Shown in pieces: positions 48,873 to 59,128 of a stretch of 64,000 nt of DNA. Made by a program: the position numbers and the translations under genes. Within the stretch, counting starts at the first letter, position 1. Each line of letters begins with the position of its first letter. Source of the DNA: Nostoc sp. FACHB-110 (GTDB lineage: Bacteria; Cyanobacteriota; Cyanobacteriia; Cyanobacteriales; Nostocaceae); assembly GCF_014697425.1 (NCBI RefSeq), contig NZ_JACJRU010000015.1:1-64000 (forward strand), written 5' to 3'. The notes below the pieces were generated by a model. That model searched no databases and was not told the DNA's origin. It saw only the letters and a program-made list of their open reading frames with translations.

Positions 48873-49292
48873 CTAAGCATCGTAGGTAGCTGTACCACTA
48901 AACTTGAGTTGTGATGGGTTGGGGTTTTGGCCAATCCTACGGGCAACGTGACGCACTTTTTCACGGCCTGGGTTAACTTTTTCTGGGAATACACCATCAG
49001 CTGGATGAATGAAGGTGGTTTCGCCGCTAGCTAAAATCCGGTAGATTTTGTAGTCTGTGATTTTGAACTTGCGAAGTTGACCGCCTAAAGCGATGCCGTA
49101 TTCTTTCCGCGCTAAATAAAGCAAGTTTTGACCTTGGTGCATGGTAGCAGCGCCACCTGTAGGTAGTTCAAATACTTGCGCCTTGGGGCTAGTCCAAGTA
49201 ATAGCGTACTTTTCTTCCTCTTTTGCTTTGTTGAGCAAGCCGCCAGTGCTGCCGGCGAACAGTGGAGTTTGTCCAGAAAGTGTTTCTGCCAT
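48873..49292 (-). CDS. psaD: Photosystem I subunit II (PsaD)
   Basis: 139 residues starting MAETLSGQTPLFAGSTGGLL, the standard PsaD N-terminus, so I use the ATG at 49292 rather than 49307. AEEEKYAITW-type and FEMPTGGAA-type motifs are present as KEEEKYAITWTS and FELPTGGAATMHQG, with NLLYLARKEYG later. It is a stromal-side extrinsic subunit that docks ferredoxin to photosystem I. The leader has one GTTACA motif on the coding strand, reminiscent of half of an HLR1 light-response site. A second half is not convincing. Confidence 0.97.
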   Translation of the reverse strand: MAETLSGQTPLFAGSTGGLLNKAKEEEKYAITWTSPKAQVFELPTGGAATMHQGQNLLYLARKEYGIALGGQLRKFKITDYKIYRILASGETTFIHPADGVFPEKVNPGREKVRHVARRIGQNPNPSQLKFSGTATYDA

Positions 49293-49516
49293 AGAGCATT
49301 CTCTCAAGGTTTTTAGGGCATCGTAACACCGCCATTACGATCATATTGCGATCGCGTCATAGTCTGTAACAGTTTTTAGTCGAAAGTCAAAACTCCATAA
49401 TCTATAGACTAAAGATTTGTCAACTTAACTCTTCACTAAAAATCTTGAGTCACAAAACGATTAACACATCTCAAAAACTGAAATACTCTACAAAACGGGA
49501 TTACTTCACCCATAAG

Positions 49517-49801
49517 TTAACGCTGAGTAACTTCGCTAAGTGCCTCCTGAAGCACTTCATCACTTACACCGTGACGCTTTAAACTGTCAATCAAAGCTGA
49601 TATTGTATCGCCCTCTAAGCGTTCTAAATCCGTCCGCAGTCCTTGACCAATATAAGCACGTACCAGAGATTGATACCCAGAAAAACCAAGCAATGGTGCA
49701 ATACGCTTTAAATCTTCAATCACATCTTCGGGAATGCGAATTGTAATTGCAGTCATAGGACGGTTTTTGTCCAGTCGTTTTTTTAAGGCTTCAATCTTCA
49801 T
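49517..49801 (-). CDS. brnA: BrnA-like RHH antitoxin
   Basis: 94 residues. TAITIRIPEDVIEDLKRIAP followed by FSGYQSLVRAYIGQGL is a ribbon-helix-helix. It overlaps the toxin gene upstream by 11 bp, in the toxin-first order typical of brnTA. It would bind the toxin and repress the operon. Confidence 0.8.
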   Translation of the reverse strand: MKIEALKKRLDKNRPMTAITIRIPEDVIEDLKRIAPLLGFSGYQSLVRAYIGQGLRTDLERLEGDTISALIDSLKRHGVSDEVLQEALSEVTQR

Positions 49802-50087
49802 AATAGTCTCGCTCCTTACGTGTCGCTTTCCGAGCCGAAATTATCCGAATGATGTCATTTTCACGCTCAATGTAAACAACGTACAAGAGATTCCATCGCC
49901 TATCTAAACCAATCACAGCATCTCGCGGCTCATCATTACGACTCGCATCAACAACTACCAGCAACGGATCGAAGAAAGCTTCTGTAGCTTGTTGAAAAGT
50001 GACACCATCGTGGTTGATCGGGTTTATCCTAGCTTTTTCGTCATTCCAAACAAAGGTAAGGCCATTGAGTACGAAATACACATCCAT
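49791..50087 (-). CDS. brnT: BrnT-like ribonuclease toxin
   Basis: 98 residues. FVWNDEKARINPINHDGVTF is the BrnT signature (WD..K...N..KHG.sF), followed by FDPLLVVV, RDAVIGLD and the C-terminal IRIISARKATRKERDYYE. BrnT is a small ribonuclease that slows translation. The antitoxin gene follows with an overlap. Confidence 0.88.
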   Translation of the reverse strand: MDVYFVLNGLTFVWNDEKARINPINHDGVTFQQATEAFFDPLLVVVDASRNDEPRDAVIGLDRRWNLLYVVYIERENDIIRIISARKATRKERDYYED

Positions 50088-50238
50088 ACTTTGGTAGTAT
50101 AGGTAAAACGTATTTACATTGTCAATACACTTTTATCTAAGAGGTATATTGACAAGCATCTCAATTGTCCGAAAAAGTATAATAGACAGAACTCTTCCGC
50201 ATATTACAAAGTTTAAGATATTGACCTTTGACAATTGA

Positions 50239-52245
50239 CTATTTACTCCTAACCTTTGAGCGCTTTTCTTCTTGGCTACCTTGAACAATGGGAATAGTGA
50301 AATGAAATTGGCTGCCTTTGTCTTTACCTTTAGACTCTGCCCAAATTTCTCCACCCCAACCATTGACAATTTGCCGACAAATTGCTAGACCCAAACCCGT
50401 ACCACCTGCGGTACGTCGTAGTGCGCCTTCTTCTTGATAAAAGCGGTCAAATACCACTTCCAAACGATTTGGTTCAATACCGCGTCCAGTGTCAGCCACA
50501 GTCACCTCAACCATCTGAGTACCGTTGTAAGTGGCTTTGATAGAAATTTGACCACTAGAGGGCGTAAATTTACAAGCATTGTCTATGAGCTTGGCTAATA
50601 CTTCCACTAGCCAATCACCGTCGGCTTTGATTAAGGGCAGATTCTCCGCAATTTGGGTTTTAATTTTCGGTGGCTCGTTCATTGTGGGGCGGGCGCGAGT
50701 CCGGCTGAGTGCTAAATCTACACACTCTTGTAAGGTGAGTGATTCAGGATGCCATTCTACGCGTCCACTTTCGAGGTTAGACAGGGTGAGAAAGTCCTGC
50801 ACTAGTTTTCGCATCCGTTCGGAATCTGCCAGGGCTGTGTTTAACATTACCTGCTGCAATTCCAAAGGCATATCCGGCTCGCTGACGAGGCTTTCTAGGC
50901 AAACTTGAATGGTCGATAAGGGGGTACGCAGTTCATGTCCTGTGATGGCTATCAAGTTACTACGGGTACGGTCGAGGGCTTCTAGCTGTTTGTTGAGTTC
51001 TTCGAGGTTGGCGTAGGCTTCTGCTTGAATTAAGGCGGCTCCAATTTGCGTGGCGATCGCTTTGACTAAATCAAATTCCCCTGCTTGCCATTGATGAGGT
51101 GGTAAGCTGCAATAATGTAACTCAATAATGCCTAGTAATCGTCCTTGAGATAACACTGGTTCTATCAACCAAGAACGAATACTAAATTTTTTGGCAATTA
51201 TAGTCAGAGCCGCAGAATTATTAATCCGAAAGTCATTGGCTGTATCAGCCACACACACACCTTCACCTTGTTGAACAACCTCTTGAAACAAAGCATTGTT
51301 ATCTAACTCCCAAGTTTGCCCATATACAGACAAAATTCCGGGAGTGAGAAATTCATGTTCAATTGTGGCTGAGGCTTGCGTTGCTTGAGCGCGGTAAATT
51401 AAACAGCGATTGACTTCTAAATGTTGACCGAGTTCTTGGGCAGCGATTTGTAATACTTGATGGGGATCAAGCGATCGCCGAATTGCTGTACTAATAGAGT
51501 TGACTAAACGTTCTTTTCGTGCTTTGCCAATAATTGAGCGATAGGCTTTATGCAGTTTATACTGACTAGCTTGCAAATAAGTCACCAACCGCTGCACAAA
51601 GGGGTCTGTATCGATATCACAAGCAAATTCTGCTTGGCCAATTTGCGAATAAACTCTTTGCTCCCCAATGCCAAACCTTTTGCGGGCTTCTTTAACTTTG
51701 TTTGCTAGGTCTGGTCGATAAATTAAAATCCTGTCTAAAAGTAATTGTGCGGCTTTGAGGCTAACTCCTCGCTCGGATGTCCAAATCCCCTCAAATCTCC
51801 GCGCTGTGTCCATATCTAGACCAGAACTAAATTCTGGTATTTGCTGATTTTTGGTAATCGAGCCAAGGCTTTCTCGGCACACCAAGCAAGTAGCATAGTT
51901 ATCTGCAACTACTACCAAGTGCCACTCTTGAGTTAAAGCATCATCTGGTTCAAATGCTACCTTTTCATAGTATTCCGAGCTATTAGCAAAGTCCGTTTCT
52001 GGTGCAGATAAAACGTATATTTGATTACTACGCTGCGCTAAACGTTGATAACGATGAGCCTCTTGGCGATAAAATCGTTCTCGCTGAAAGCTCGCAATTA
52101 CCAAGGGCTTATCTAAAGTCGCAGCCAAAACCTGATCTTCCATTGCATGGGAGAGAGCAGTTAACGAAGCTTTGAAATATAGCTGGGGCCGGAGGTAAGG
52201 AATGGACTGTAGCAGATCACTCAGCACGGAAGTCGAAATGCTCAT
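50239..52245 (-). CDS. DICT-GAF hybrid sensor histidine kinase
   Basis: 668 residues. N-terminal DICT sensory region (about 1-210; ends in FGIGEQRVYSQIG), then a GAF domain (about 245-410, SISTAIRRSLDPHQVLQIAA onward), HisKA with an ordinary H-box ITGHELRTPLS, and HATPase_c with NACKFTPSSG, DTGRGI and GGTGLGLAICRQI. It should therefore phosphorylate itself, unlike the DICT kinase at 13759. No response regulator is adjacent. The GAF domain has no canonical bilin Cys motif that I can see, so the signal is unknown. Confidence 0.88.
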   Translation of the reverse strand: MSISTSVLSDLLQSIPYLRPQLYFKASLTALSHAMEDQVLAATLDKPLVIASFQRERFYRQEAHRYQRLAQRSNQIYVLSAPETDFANSSEYYEKVAFEPDDALTQEWHLVVVADNYATCLVCRESLGSITKNQQIPEFSSGLDMDTARRFEGIWTSERGVSLKAAQLLLDRILIYRPDLANKVKEARKRFGIGEQRVYSQIGQAEFACDIDTDPFVQRLVTYLQASQYKLHKAYRSIIGKARKERLVNSISTAIRRSLDPHQVLQIAAQELGQHLEVNRCLIYRAQATQASATIEHEFLTPGILSVYGQTWELDNNALFQEVVQQGEGVCVADTANDFRINNSAALTIIAKKFSIRSWLIEPVLSQGRLLGIIELHYCSLPPHQWQAGEFDLVKAIATQIGAALIQAEAYANLEELNKQLEALDRTRSNLIAITGHELRTPLSTIQVCLESLVSEPDMPLELQQVMLNTALADSERMRKLVQDFLTLSNLESGRVEWHPESLTLQECVDLALSRTRARPTMNEPPKIKTQIAENLPLIKADGDWLVEVLAKLIDNACKFTPSSGQISIKATYNGTQMVEVTVADTGRGIEPNRLEVVFDRFYQEEGALRRTAGGTGLGLAICRQIVNGWGGEIWAESKGKDKGSQFHFTIPIVQGSQEEKRSKVRSK

Positions 52246-53153
52246 GAATATTGTTTAAGGAGCCACTTTCACAAAAAAAATCCAAGTCACAGCTGCATTG
52301 TACAAACTACAATGGACTCTTAAACCCAGCAGACAGTTGTATTATGTAAAGAATCCTAAACAGCACTCTTCAAAAAGGCAGCAGAAAGGGATTTGCGTTG
52401 ACTCAATGCTGTTGTATCTGGAGTTTAGACTTAGTAGCTTTGAGATGGCAAATTACTTCTGCCATAATGCCCGAGGAAAGTCACTGTAACTTTCTTTACA
52501 AATGTTCTAGCGGAGAGTCAAAAATAGACATAAAACGGCAATCCAAGCGATTTGCATCTAAGGACAGCATAGACGTGCCATAGCCATGCGCCGCAGATGC
52601 AGTCAACTTGACCGTTTATCTATGGTGAACATTGGGATCTCTTAAATCATAAGCTACTACGTTCAGGGTGACTGAAACTTATTAACTATTTTAAAACCCT
52701 TCATTCTACGTAAGTCCTAATCTAGTCCAAAAAACTGTAGTTTTAATCAGAATTTAACCAAATTTGCCATAACATCTACCTTAAGAAATATTTTAGAATG
52801 TTTAAAAAGCTAATAAGATATCATTATGGTGTTAGTTGCTGGGCTAGAGTCAACTAAAAGAAAGCATAGTTGAGATAATTCTCAACTAATCAAATAATCC
52901 AACACTGGTAATAATCTAGGGCTTGTTTGCCAACTCTAAAATTAGGTTTTGTTGTGCTTAATTAAACAAAGCCTAGCTAACTTTGGGTTTTTGAGAAAAG
53001 GCTTCAAGCTCTATAGCATCGAATATTGCTGTGATGTCTTTCCCTCCTAAATCGGAGTCTAATTTAGAGTTCAAGCCTAGTGGTGATGTTCCTCAACTGG
53101 CCTAAATAACAGTGAATTTTCAAATGATTCCGCAAAATTAAAGGAAAAAACAC
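52246..53153. other. 908-bp gap without a supported gene
   Basis: Two short frames (near 52298 and 52398) have no ribosome site or protein-like composition. The part next to 53154 is AT-rich and ends in AAAGGAAAAAAC before the RTX start. No RNA or repeat recognised. Confidence 0.4.
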
Positions 53154-54614
53154 ATGGCTATCTATGGTACAGATGAGTCTGATTTTTTGGCTGGAACTAT
53201 TGGGAGCGATCGCATTTTTGGACGGGCTGGTGATGATACGATCATCGCTCTAGCTGGTGATGACCAAATTTTTGGTGGAAATGGAGATGACCTGATTATT
53301 GCCGGAGATGGAGTAGATAACATTGATGGTGGGAATGGTAATGACGAAATCAATGGTGATGCTGGCAATGACGTAATTAGTGGGGGTAATGGTATTGACT
53401 TAATCAATGGGGGTGATGGTGATGACATCATTTATGGAGGTAATGGCGGAGACCGCATCTTTGGGGGTGCGGGAGAGGATTTGATCAATGGTGATGCTGG
53501 CAATGACAACATTAATGGGGGAGATGGTGCAGACATCATTGCTGGCGGTACTGGACGCGATCGCATTTTTGGTGGTTCTGGAAACGACCATATATCTGGT
53601 GGGAGCGGTAACGATCAACTCAGTGGTGATGGTGGGAATGATCTTGTCCAGGGCGGAGACGGCAATGACATAGTATTTGGTGGAACTGGTTTTGGCAATG
53701 ATACACTCACTGGGGGAAATGGTGCAGATACATTAATTGGTGGGGCTGGCAACGATAAACTCTCAGGTGGTAATGGCATTGATAGGTTAATTGGAGTTGA
53801 ACCATTCGCCTCTGGATTTGTATCTTTCAACGAAATTGATACCTTAACTGGTGGGGCGAATGCAGATACCTTTGTACTAGGTACAGGGACGGATCTTTAC
53901 TATGACAATGGTGGTAATAGTGACTATGCCCTGATTACTGACTTCAACATCAATGAGGATATTATCGAACTATCATCATTTACCAAGACAGCTAGTGTTA
54001 GTGTAGCTGAAATCGCTGATGCGGGACAGTCTCTTGCTGTCGCACAAGTCATTCCTAACGGTTTAGGGACTTTAGACTCTATCACAGGAACACTTTCTGG
54101 CGGCAACGATGTTGACCTGTTCCAAATTACAATTAGTGGTGGTGGAACATTTTCTGCTTCAACAGTCGGTGCTGGCACTAATTTTGATACGCAGTTATTC
54201 TTGTTTGATAAAAATGGCATTGGGGTAATTGCCAACGACGACCAAGCTGATAGTTTTCAATCTAGGCTAGAGTCCACCACTCTCGCCCCTGGAACTTACT
54301 TTCTAGCTATTTCTGGCTACGACAATGATCCTGTGAGTGCAGGAGGGCTGATTTTCCCTTCAGGCTTTGGCCCTGGAATTGTGGGGCCAACTGGGGTTGG
54401 TAGTGGTTCACCACTCAGCAGTTTTACAGGTACTGGGTTTTCAAGTGGAAACTACACTATTGCCCTGACTGGGGTTCAGGCTAATCCCCTAAGTTTGGGT
54501 GTAATCTCTATTAATAATGTGCTGGGAACAGGAATATCTTTTAACAACGACTTAATTGCAGTTGTTCAAGGAGTTGCGATTTCAGATTTTAGCAGTGGTT
54601 TTGCTTTTGTCTAA
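53154..54614 (+). CDS. RTX calcium-binding protein with PPC-type domain
   Basis: 486 residues. From residue about 5 to 215 there are about 20 nonapeptides GGxGxDxhx (for example GGNGDDLIIAGDG, GGDGDDIIYGGNG), which bind calcium as a beta roll. After a hinge, residues about 290-440 resemble a pre-peptidase C-terminal (PPC) domain (DVDLFQI, GTYFLAISGYDN). No signal peptide, as for type I (ABC) secreted RTX proteins. Role unknown, probably extracellular matrix or adhesion. The ATG follows AAAGGAAA. Confidence 0.88.
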   Translation: MAIYGTDESDFLAGTIGSDRIFGRAGDDTIIALAGDDQIFGGNGDDLIIAGDGVDNIDGGNGNDEINGDAGNDVISGGNGIDLINGGDGDDIIYGGNGGDRIFGGAGEDLINGDAGNDNINGGDGADIIAGGTGRDRIFGGSGNDHISGGSGNDQLSGDGGNDLVQGGDGNDIVFGGTGFGNDTLTGGNGADTLIGGAGNDKLSGGNGIDRLIGVEPFASGFVSFNEIDTLTGGANADTFVLGTGTDLYYDNGGNSDYALITDFNINEDIIELSSFTKTASVSVAEIADAGQSLAVAQVIPNGLGTLDSITGTLSGGNDVDLFQITISGGGTFSASTVGAGTNFDTQLFLFDKNGIGVIANDDQADSFQSRLESTTLAPGTYFLAISGYDNDPVSAGGLIFPSGFGPGIVGPTGVGSGSPLSSFTGTGFSSGNYTIALTGVQANPLSLGVISINNVLGTGISFNNDLIAVVQGVAISDFSSGFAFV

Positions 54615-54630
54615 AATCTAGTCCAGCTAT

Positions 54631-54656
54631 CAGCCAGAGAATTGCTTCTCTGGCTG
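54631..54656. terminator. Bidirectional terminator
   Basis: cagccagagaa and ttctctggctg form a perfect 11-bp stem with a 4-nt loop, between the convergent RTX and dapL genes. Confidence 0.8.
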
Positions 54657-54668
54657 AGAATTGCCCAT

Positions 54669-55904
54669 TTACACCTTAAACTTTTCGGTGATGCGCTTCA
54701 TTGCTTCTTCGACATTTTCACGGCTATTGAATGCAGAAATGCGGAAATAGCCTTCACCCGCAGCCCCAAAGCCAGAACCAGGTGTACCAACGACATTGCA
54801 AGTATGCAGTAATTTATCAAAGAAATCCCAGCTAGAAAGGCCGTTGGGAGTTTTTAGCCACACGTAAGGTGCATTCACGCCACCATAAACGGCGATACCT
54901 GCTGTGGTGAGTTGTTCGCGGATAATTTTGGCGTTTTCTAAATAGAAACTTATCAAGGCTTTGATTTGTGCTTGTCCTTCTGGGGAGTAAACTGCTTCTG
55001 CACCGCGTTGTACGATGTAAGATACGCCGTTGAATTTAGTAGACTGGCGACGGTTCCACAATTTCCACAATTCTACCTCAGAACCATCGCTAGCTTTGGC
55101 TTTGAGGGTTGTGGGTACAACTGTTAAAGCGCAACGAGTTCCGGTAAAGCCGGCATTTTTGGAGAAGGAACGAAATTCAATGGCACAATCTCTCGCCCCT
55201 TCAATTTCATAAATAGAATGAGGTAAAGTCGGATCTGTTATATATGCTTCGTAGGCAGCATCAAAGAAAATAATTGAGTTATTAGCTTTGGCGTAGTCTA
55301 CCCAGGCTTTGAGGTGTTCTTTAGTTGCGGTTGCACCTGTGGGGTTGTTGGGGAAACACAGGTAGATTAAATCAACTTTTTGTGTGGGAATTTCTGCGGT
55401 GAAGTTGTTTTCTGCGGTAATTGGCAGATAAACTAAACCTTCAAATTCGCCTTTATCATTGGCTGGGCCTGTGTGACCTGCCATCACATTAGTATCTACG
55501 TATACGGGATACACAGGGTCGGTAACAGCGATGATGTTGTTGTTACCAAAGATGTCGAGAATGTTGCCTGTGTCACATTTAGACCCATCGGAAATAAAGA
55601 TTTCGGAAGCGTCTACATCGGCTCCCCTGGCTTGAAAGTCTTGCGCGGCTATTTTCTCCCTTAACCAAGCATAACCTTGTTCTGGGCCGTAGCCTTTAAA
55701 ACTGGCGCGATCGCCCATGTCTTCTACAGCTTTAATCATTGCTGTGCGACACGCTTGGGGTAATGGTTCGGTGACATCGCCAATTCCCAAGCGAATGACT
55801 TTAGCATCAGGGTTAGCTTCTGCAAAAGCATTGACTCGTCGGGCAATTTCGGGAAACAGATAACCAGCTTTTAGCTTCAGGTAGTTTTCGTTAATTGTCG
55901 CCAT
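54669..55904 (-). CDS. dapL: LL-diaminopimelate aminotransferase
   Basis: 411 residues. Starts MATINENYLKLKAGYLFPEI. IRLGIGDVTEPLP, GPEQGYAWLR, FISDGSKCDTGNI, CFPNNPTGATA and the PLP Lys in FRSFSKNAGFTGTRC identify DapL. The enzyme converts tetrahydrodipicolinate to LL-diaminopimelate in one step, the route used by cyanobacteria, plants and Chlamydia. The product feeds lysine and, through meso-DAP, the MurE reaction (16884). Confidence 0.96.
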   Translation of the reverse strand: MATINENYLKLKAGYLFPEIARRVNAFAEANPDAKVIRLGIGDVTEPLPQACRTAMIKAVEDMGDRASFKGYGPEQGYAWLREKIAAQDFQARGADVDASEIFISDGSKCDTGNILDIFGNNNIIAVTDPVYPVYVDTNVMAGHTGPANDKGEFEGLVYLPITAENNFTAEIPTQKVDLIYLCFPNNPTGATATKEHLKAWVDYAKANNSIIFFDAAYEAYITDPTLPHSIYEIEGARDCAIEFRSFSKNAGFTGTRCALTVVPTTLKAKASDGSEVELWKLWNRRQSTKFNGVSYIVQRGAEAVYSPEGQAQIKALISFYLENAKIIREQLTTAGIAVYGGVNAPYVWLKTPNGLSSWDFFDKLLHTCNVVGTPGSGFGAAGEGYFRISAFNSRENVEEAMKRITEKFKV

Positions 55905-56154
55905 AAGTAGATAGTAAAACAGCCACTAAAACAGCTTACAGCTAATTGCTATTGGCGATCGTAGGGTTATCCGGGCAAACTACTAAGCTGTTAATCGTTT
56001 AATTTTCACATTGAGACTGCAGGGGAGCAGGGGGCAGGGAGCAAGGGAGAGGGTTTGCAGCTTTTACTACCATGAATATGGTGCAATTTAAATGACGACT
56101 AGCTTAAAAGTATTCTGCCCTGACTTACTCTTTTAGAGAATGAGAGCAAAACTT

Positions 56155-56421
56155 TTATTTTATCTGAGAGCAATAGACTTGCATTTTGGCATCACCTTTG
56201 AAGAACAAGCAATTGTTACTAGCACTATTCGTGGCGGAATTATTGTTATTGATGAGTCCCAAAAGTTTGAAGCTTAAACCTAAAGAAACAGCAATCAATA
56301 CAGTTGATATAATTGCCAGTAAACTTCTTTTGCTAGTTTGATTCGGTGAATTTTTTAGCTTTGACTGCGCGCACACTGTTTTAGGCGACCAAAAATGTTC
56401 ATCAAAATCATAATAACTCAT
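56155..56421 (-). CDS. Small single-span hypothetical protein (88 aa)
   Basis: I choose the ATG at 56421 (MSYYDFDEHFWSPKTVCAQS) because AGGAGG lies 8 nt upstream. A frame from 56469 would overlap that site. One membrane span (LLAIISTVLIAVSLGLSFKL) divides a polar N-terminus from an Asn-rich segment with CLFFKGDAKMQVYC. The two Cys could bond in the periplasm. No family recognised. Confidence 0.65.
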   Translation of the reverse strand: MSYYDFDEHFWSPKTVCAQSKLKNSPNQTSKRSLLAIISTVLIAVSLGLSFKLLGLINNNNSATNSASNNCLFFKGDAKMQVYCSQIK

Positions 56422-57211
56422 CAACTTTCCTCCTACAAAGCAAAATGCAATGTGGCGATAATTAAGCAATTAACTTGGTCTGGTTAGTGAATATGCAAAA
56501 TTTATTAAATAGGGAAAGTCAATCAATAAACTATTTACTCACCTTTGACTGTGAGAAAATAGATAATGATTGGGCTTTCCCTGAATGCCAATTATTTAAC
56601 TCGTTACCAGAAACAAGCTAATTTCTTGCTTATTGAGCCACCAATAGTTAGTATTAAATCCCAAGCAACCATTTAATACTTCTGACAAAAGTCACAAATC
56701 AATCTATGACTTTTGTCATAACTCAAATTGTCATTCTCTAAAATTTAGGTGTACAAGACCTAAAAATTTATATGATTCTTTATCTCAAATTTCGCCGGAT
56801 TATTTAGTCAGCTTGACGCAATTTCATTTCACTTTGAGCAATATACTAATAATTAATTTGGTGCGAATTTACGGGTTAATGTTAACCTTTATTATCCTGA
56901 GTTAGGAAATATTGATACAATTTGCAACAAACTTCATTTTCGGAAATATTTCTGAGTATTGCAGCAAAACTAGCAATAATTAAATATAGTATCGATGGAA
57001 ATACATAGAATATAAAAGTGGGAAACAGTCAGATAATTATTCTCCAACGTCAGAGAAAATTAACAGTGCAGACATCTTGTAAAATTATCAAGTACAGGTT
57101 AGCGTAAATAAACAGACCATCTGAACTTGCTAAAAGGCTTGTGGTATCACTATTTTTTCTTTTTACTTTTGCCTTGTTGTACTAGTTACAAAATAATAAC
57201 TGTGATAGTTT
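56422..57211. other. 790-bp AT-rich gap
   Basis: No gene seen. It contains the double TGAC/GTCA palindrome at 56683-56718 and the promoters of the divergent flanking genes. The last 100 bp before 57212 are very AT-rich. Confidence 0.4.
56683..56718. promoter_or_regulatory. Double palindrome TGAC-N4-GTCA
   Basis: tgacaaaagtca (56683-56694) and tgacttttgtca (56707-56718) are exact inverse copies 12 nt apart, and each is itself nearly palindromic. Four TGAC half-sites on one 36-bp stretch suggest binding of a dimeric or tetrameric regulator, or a strong hairpin. Confidence 0.6.
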
Positions 57212-57922
57212 GTGAAGCAAAATATTACTCAGACTCCGATTTCGATTATTATTCCGACACTGAATGAAGCCGGGAATATTTCAGGAGCGATCGCTAGTAC
57301 TCAAACTAGTGCAAACATAGAAATAATTGTGGTCGATGGTGGCTCTAGTGATGACACAATCGCAATTGCTCAGTCTATGGGTGTCAAAGTTATTTCATCA
57401 TCTCCTGGGCGTGCTGTGCAAATGAACGCAGGCGCAGCTGTGGCTAGTGGTGAAATTCTGTTATTTCTTCATGCAGATACACGCCTAAGTGTTGGCTTTG
57501 ACGGGCAGATTCGCCAAGTACTATCACAAACAACAACGGTAGCGGGAGCTTTTGATTTACAGATTGATGCGTCCAATTTCAGCTTAAGATTAGTAGAATG
57601 GGGTGTAAAGTGGCGATCGCGTTTTTTCCAAATGCCCTACGGAGATCAAGCAATTTTTGTCACTAAAAAAATATTTCAACAAATCGGTGGTTTCCCAGAA
57701 CTACCAATTATGGAAGACTTTGAACTAATGCAGCGTTTAAAGTCTACAGGGCGCATTGTCATTATTAACACACCAGTTATCACATCCCCTAGGAGATGGC
57801 TACAAAAAGGCGTTTTGCAAACTACGCTGCTAAATCAAATAGTTGTGATTGCTTATTTACTAGGAGTTTCCCCGCAAAGAATTCGTAGCTGGTATCGTCG
57901 GGAAAAATTTAAGAGAATTTAA
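57212..57922 (+). CDS. Family 2 glycosyltransferase (TIGR04283-like)
   Basis: 236 residues, GTG start. Starts MKQNITQTPISIIIPTLNEA. The GT-A motifs are IIPTLNEAGNI, VVDGGSSDDT, GRAVQMNAGA and FLHADTRL (the DxD-like metal site), then MEDFELMQRLK. The pattern fits the TIGR04283 group, which has been linked to arsenosugar synthesis, but the substrate cannot be told from sequence. It stands 400 bp before two VTT membrane proteins. Confidence 0.82.
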   Translation: MKQNITQTPISIIIPTLNEAGNISGAIASTQTSANIEIIVVDGGSSDDTIAIAQSMGVKVISSSPGRAVQMNAGAAVASGEILLFLHADTRLSVGFDGQIRQVLSQTTTVAGAFDLQIDASNFSLRLVEWGVKWRSRFFQMPYGDQAIFVTKKIFQQIGGFPELPIMEDFELMQRLKSTGRIVIINTPVITSPRRWLQKGVLQTTLLNQIVVIAYLLGVSPQRIRSWYRREKFKRI

Positions 57923-58325
57923 GCTGTTTCTCATCTAAAGATAATATGTAAGGATTCAGCACACAGAAGTTAGAAGTCAGAATTTAAGAGTTATTTAGAA
58001 TGATGTCTATATGTTCTCGAGAAGAAAGTGATTAAATTTTCTCACATTCTGGCTCCTGGATTCTGACGGATGTATACTTACGATACTATTTTATAGTAAT
58101 TTGATTTAATTTTTGAAATTCTCTATACAGATGACGATTATGGAGTAGGAAAAAGCATTTTTGAATTTAGTGTATGTTTTTTCCAAATCAAATATAAGTC
58201 CTATAGTAGTCTTAAATTATCTCTTTTTTATTTTTTTACTTGGCTTTTTGGCGGTTTGTTTTATTTAATGTAGGATTGACATAGCATTAACTGGTAATGA
58301 TTGTAGTAACTTTATCGTCAATATA
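57923..58325. other. 403-bp AT-rich gap
   Basis: No gene seen. It contains agaagtcagaat...attctggctcctggattctga, a common Nostoc spacer motif. Confidence 0.4.
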
Positions 58326-59078
58326 ATGTTTACAAAATATAAACCACGCAAAAACAAACTGAAATTTTTTATATTGGCTTTTCTAATTGCGGTCTTACTA
58401 ATTACTGCAAAATATTTTAATATTCAAGAATTTTTATATAGTTTGATTAATCAAGTTAACAAACTTGGCTTTTGGGGGCCTGTTGTTTATATTTTCATTT
58501 ATAATTTAGCAACATTACTGTTTATTCCCGGCTCACTTTTAACTTTAAAGGGTGGTTGTTTATTTGGTGTATTTTGGGGTTCGGTTTATGTATTAATTGC
58601 AGCAATGATTGGAGCGACTTTAGCTTTTTTAATTGGTCGTTATTTCTCCCGCGATTGGGTATCTAGCCAAATTGAGAAACATCCAAAATTAAAAGCTATT
58701 GATTTAGCAGTGGCGAAAGAAGGATGGAAGATTGTACTATTAACTCGCTTGTGTCCGATTTTTCCCTTTAACTTATTAAATTATGTTTTTGGAGTAACTC
58801 AAGTTTCTTTAAAAGACTATGTGTTAGGTTCTTTGGGGATTATCCCAGGTACAGTAATGTATGTGTATATTGGTTCCTTGGTTGGCAACGTAGCAATGTC
58901 TAGTATGTCTAATATGCCAATAAATTCCGAGGCTGAATTATATCAAAAAATTACACAATTAATTGGATTAATCGCTACTATTTTAGTTACTATTTATATT
59001 ACTAAATTAGCGCAAAAAGCTTTAAACAAAAGTATAATAATTACCGCAACAGAGGATGAAAATAAAAAGAGGTTGTAG
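58326..59078 (+). CDS. TVP38/TMEM64 (VTT) membrane protein 1
   Basis: 250 residues. An N-terminal span (FFILAFLIAVLLITA) is followed by the VTT core: FIYNLATLLFIPGSLLTLKG, GATLAFLIGRY, LLTRLCPIFPFNLLNY and a re-entrant-looking SLGIIPGTVMYVYIGS. VTT proteins are DedA-related scramblases or transporters of the inner membrane. It is paralogous to the next gene (50 bp downstream) and probably in the same operon. Confidence 0.85.
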   Translation: MFTKYKPRKNKLKFFILAFLIAVLLITAKYFNIQEFLYSLINQVNKLGFWGPVVYIFIYNLATLLFIPGSLLTLKGGCLFGVFWGSVYVLIAAMIGATLAFLIGRYFSRDWVSSQIEKHPKLKAIDLAVAKEGWKIVLLTRLCPIFPFNLLNYVFGVTQVSLKDYVLGSLGIIPGTVMYVYIGSLVGNVAMSSMSNMPINSEAELYQKITQLIGLIATILVTIYITKLAQKALNKSIIITATEDENKKRL

Positions 59079-59128
59079 TTAGAAAAATATGTAGGTGAAT
59101 CACTGCTGATTAAAAAGGAAGAACACCG

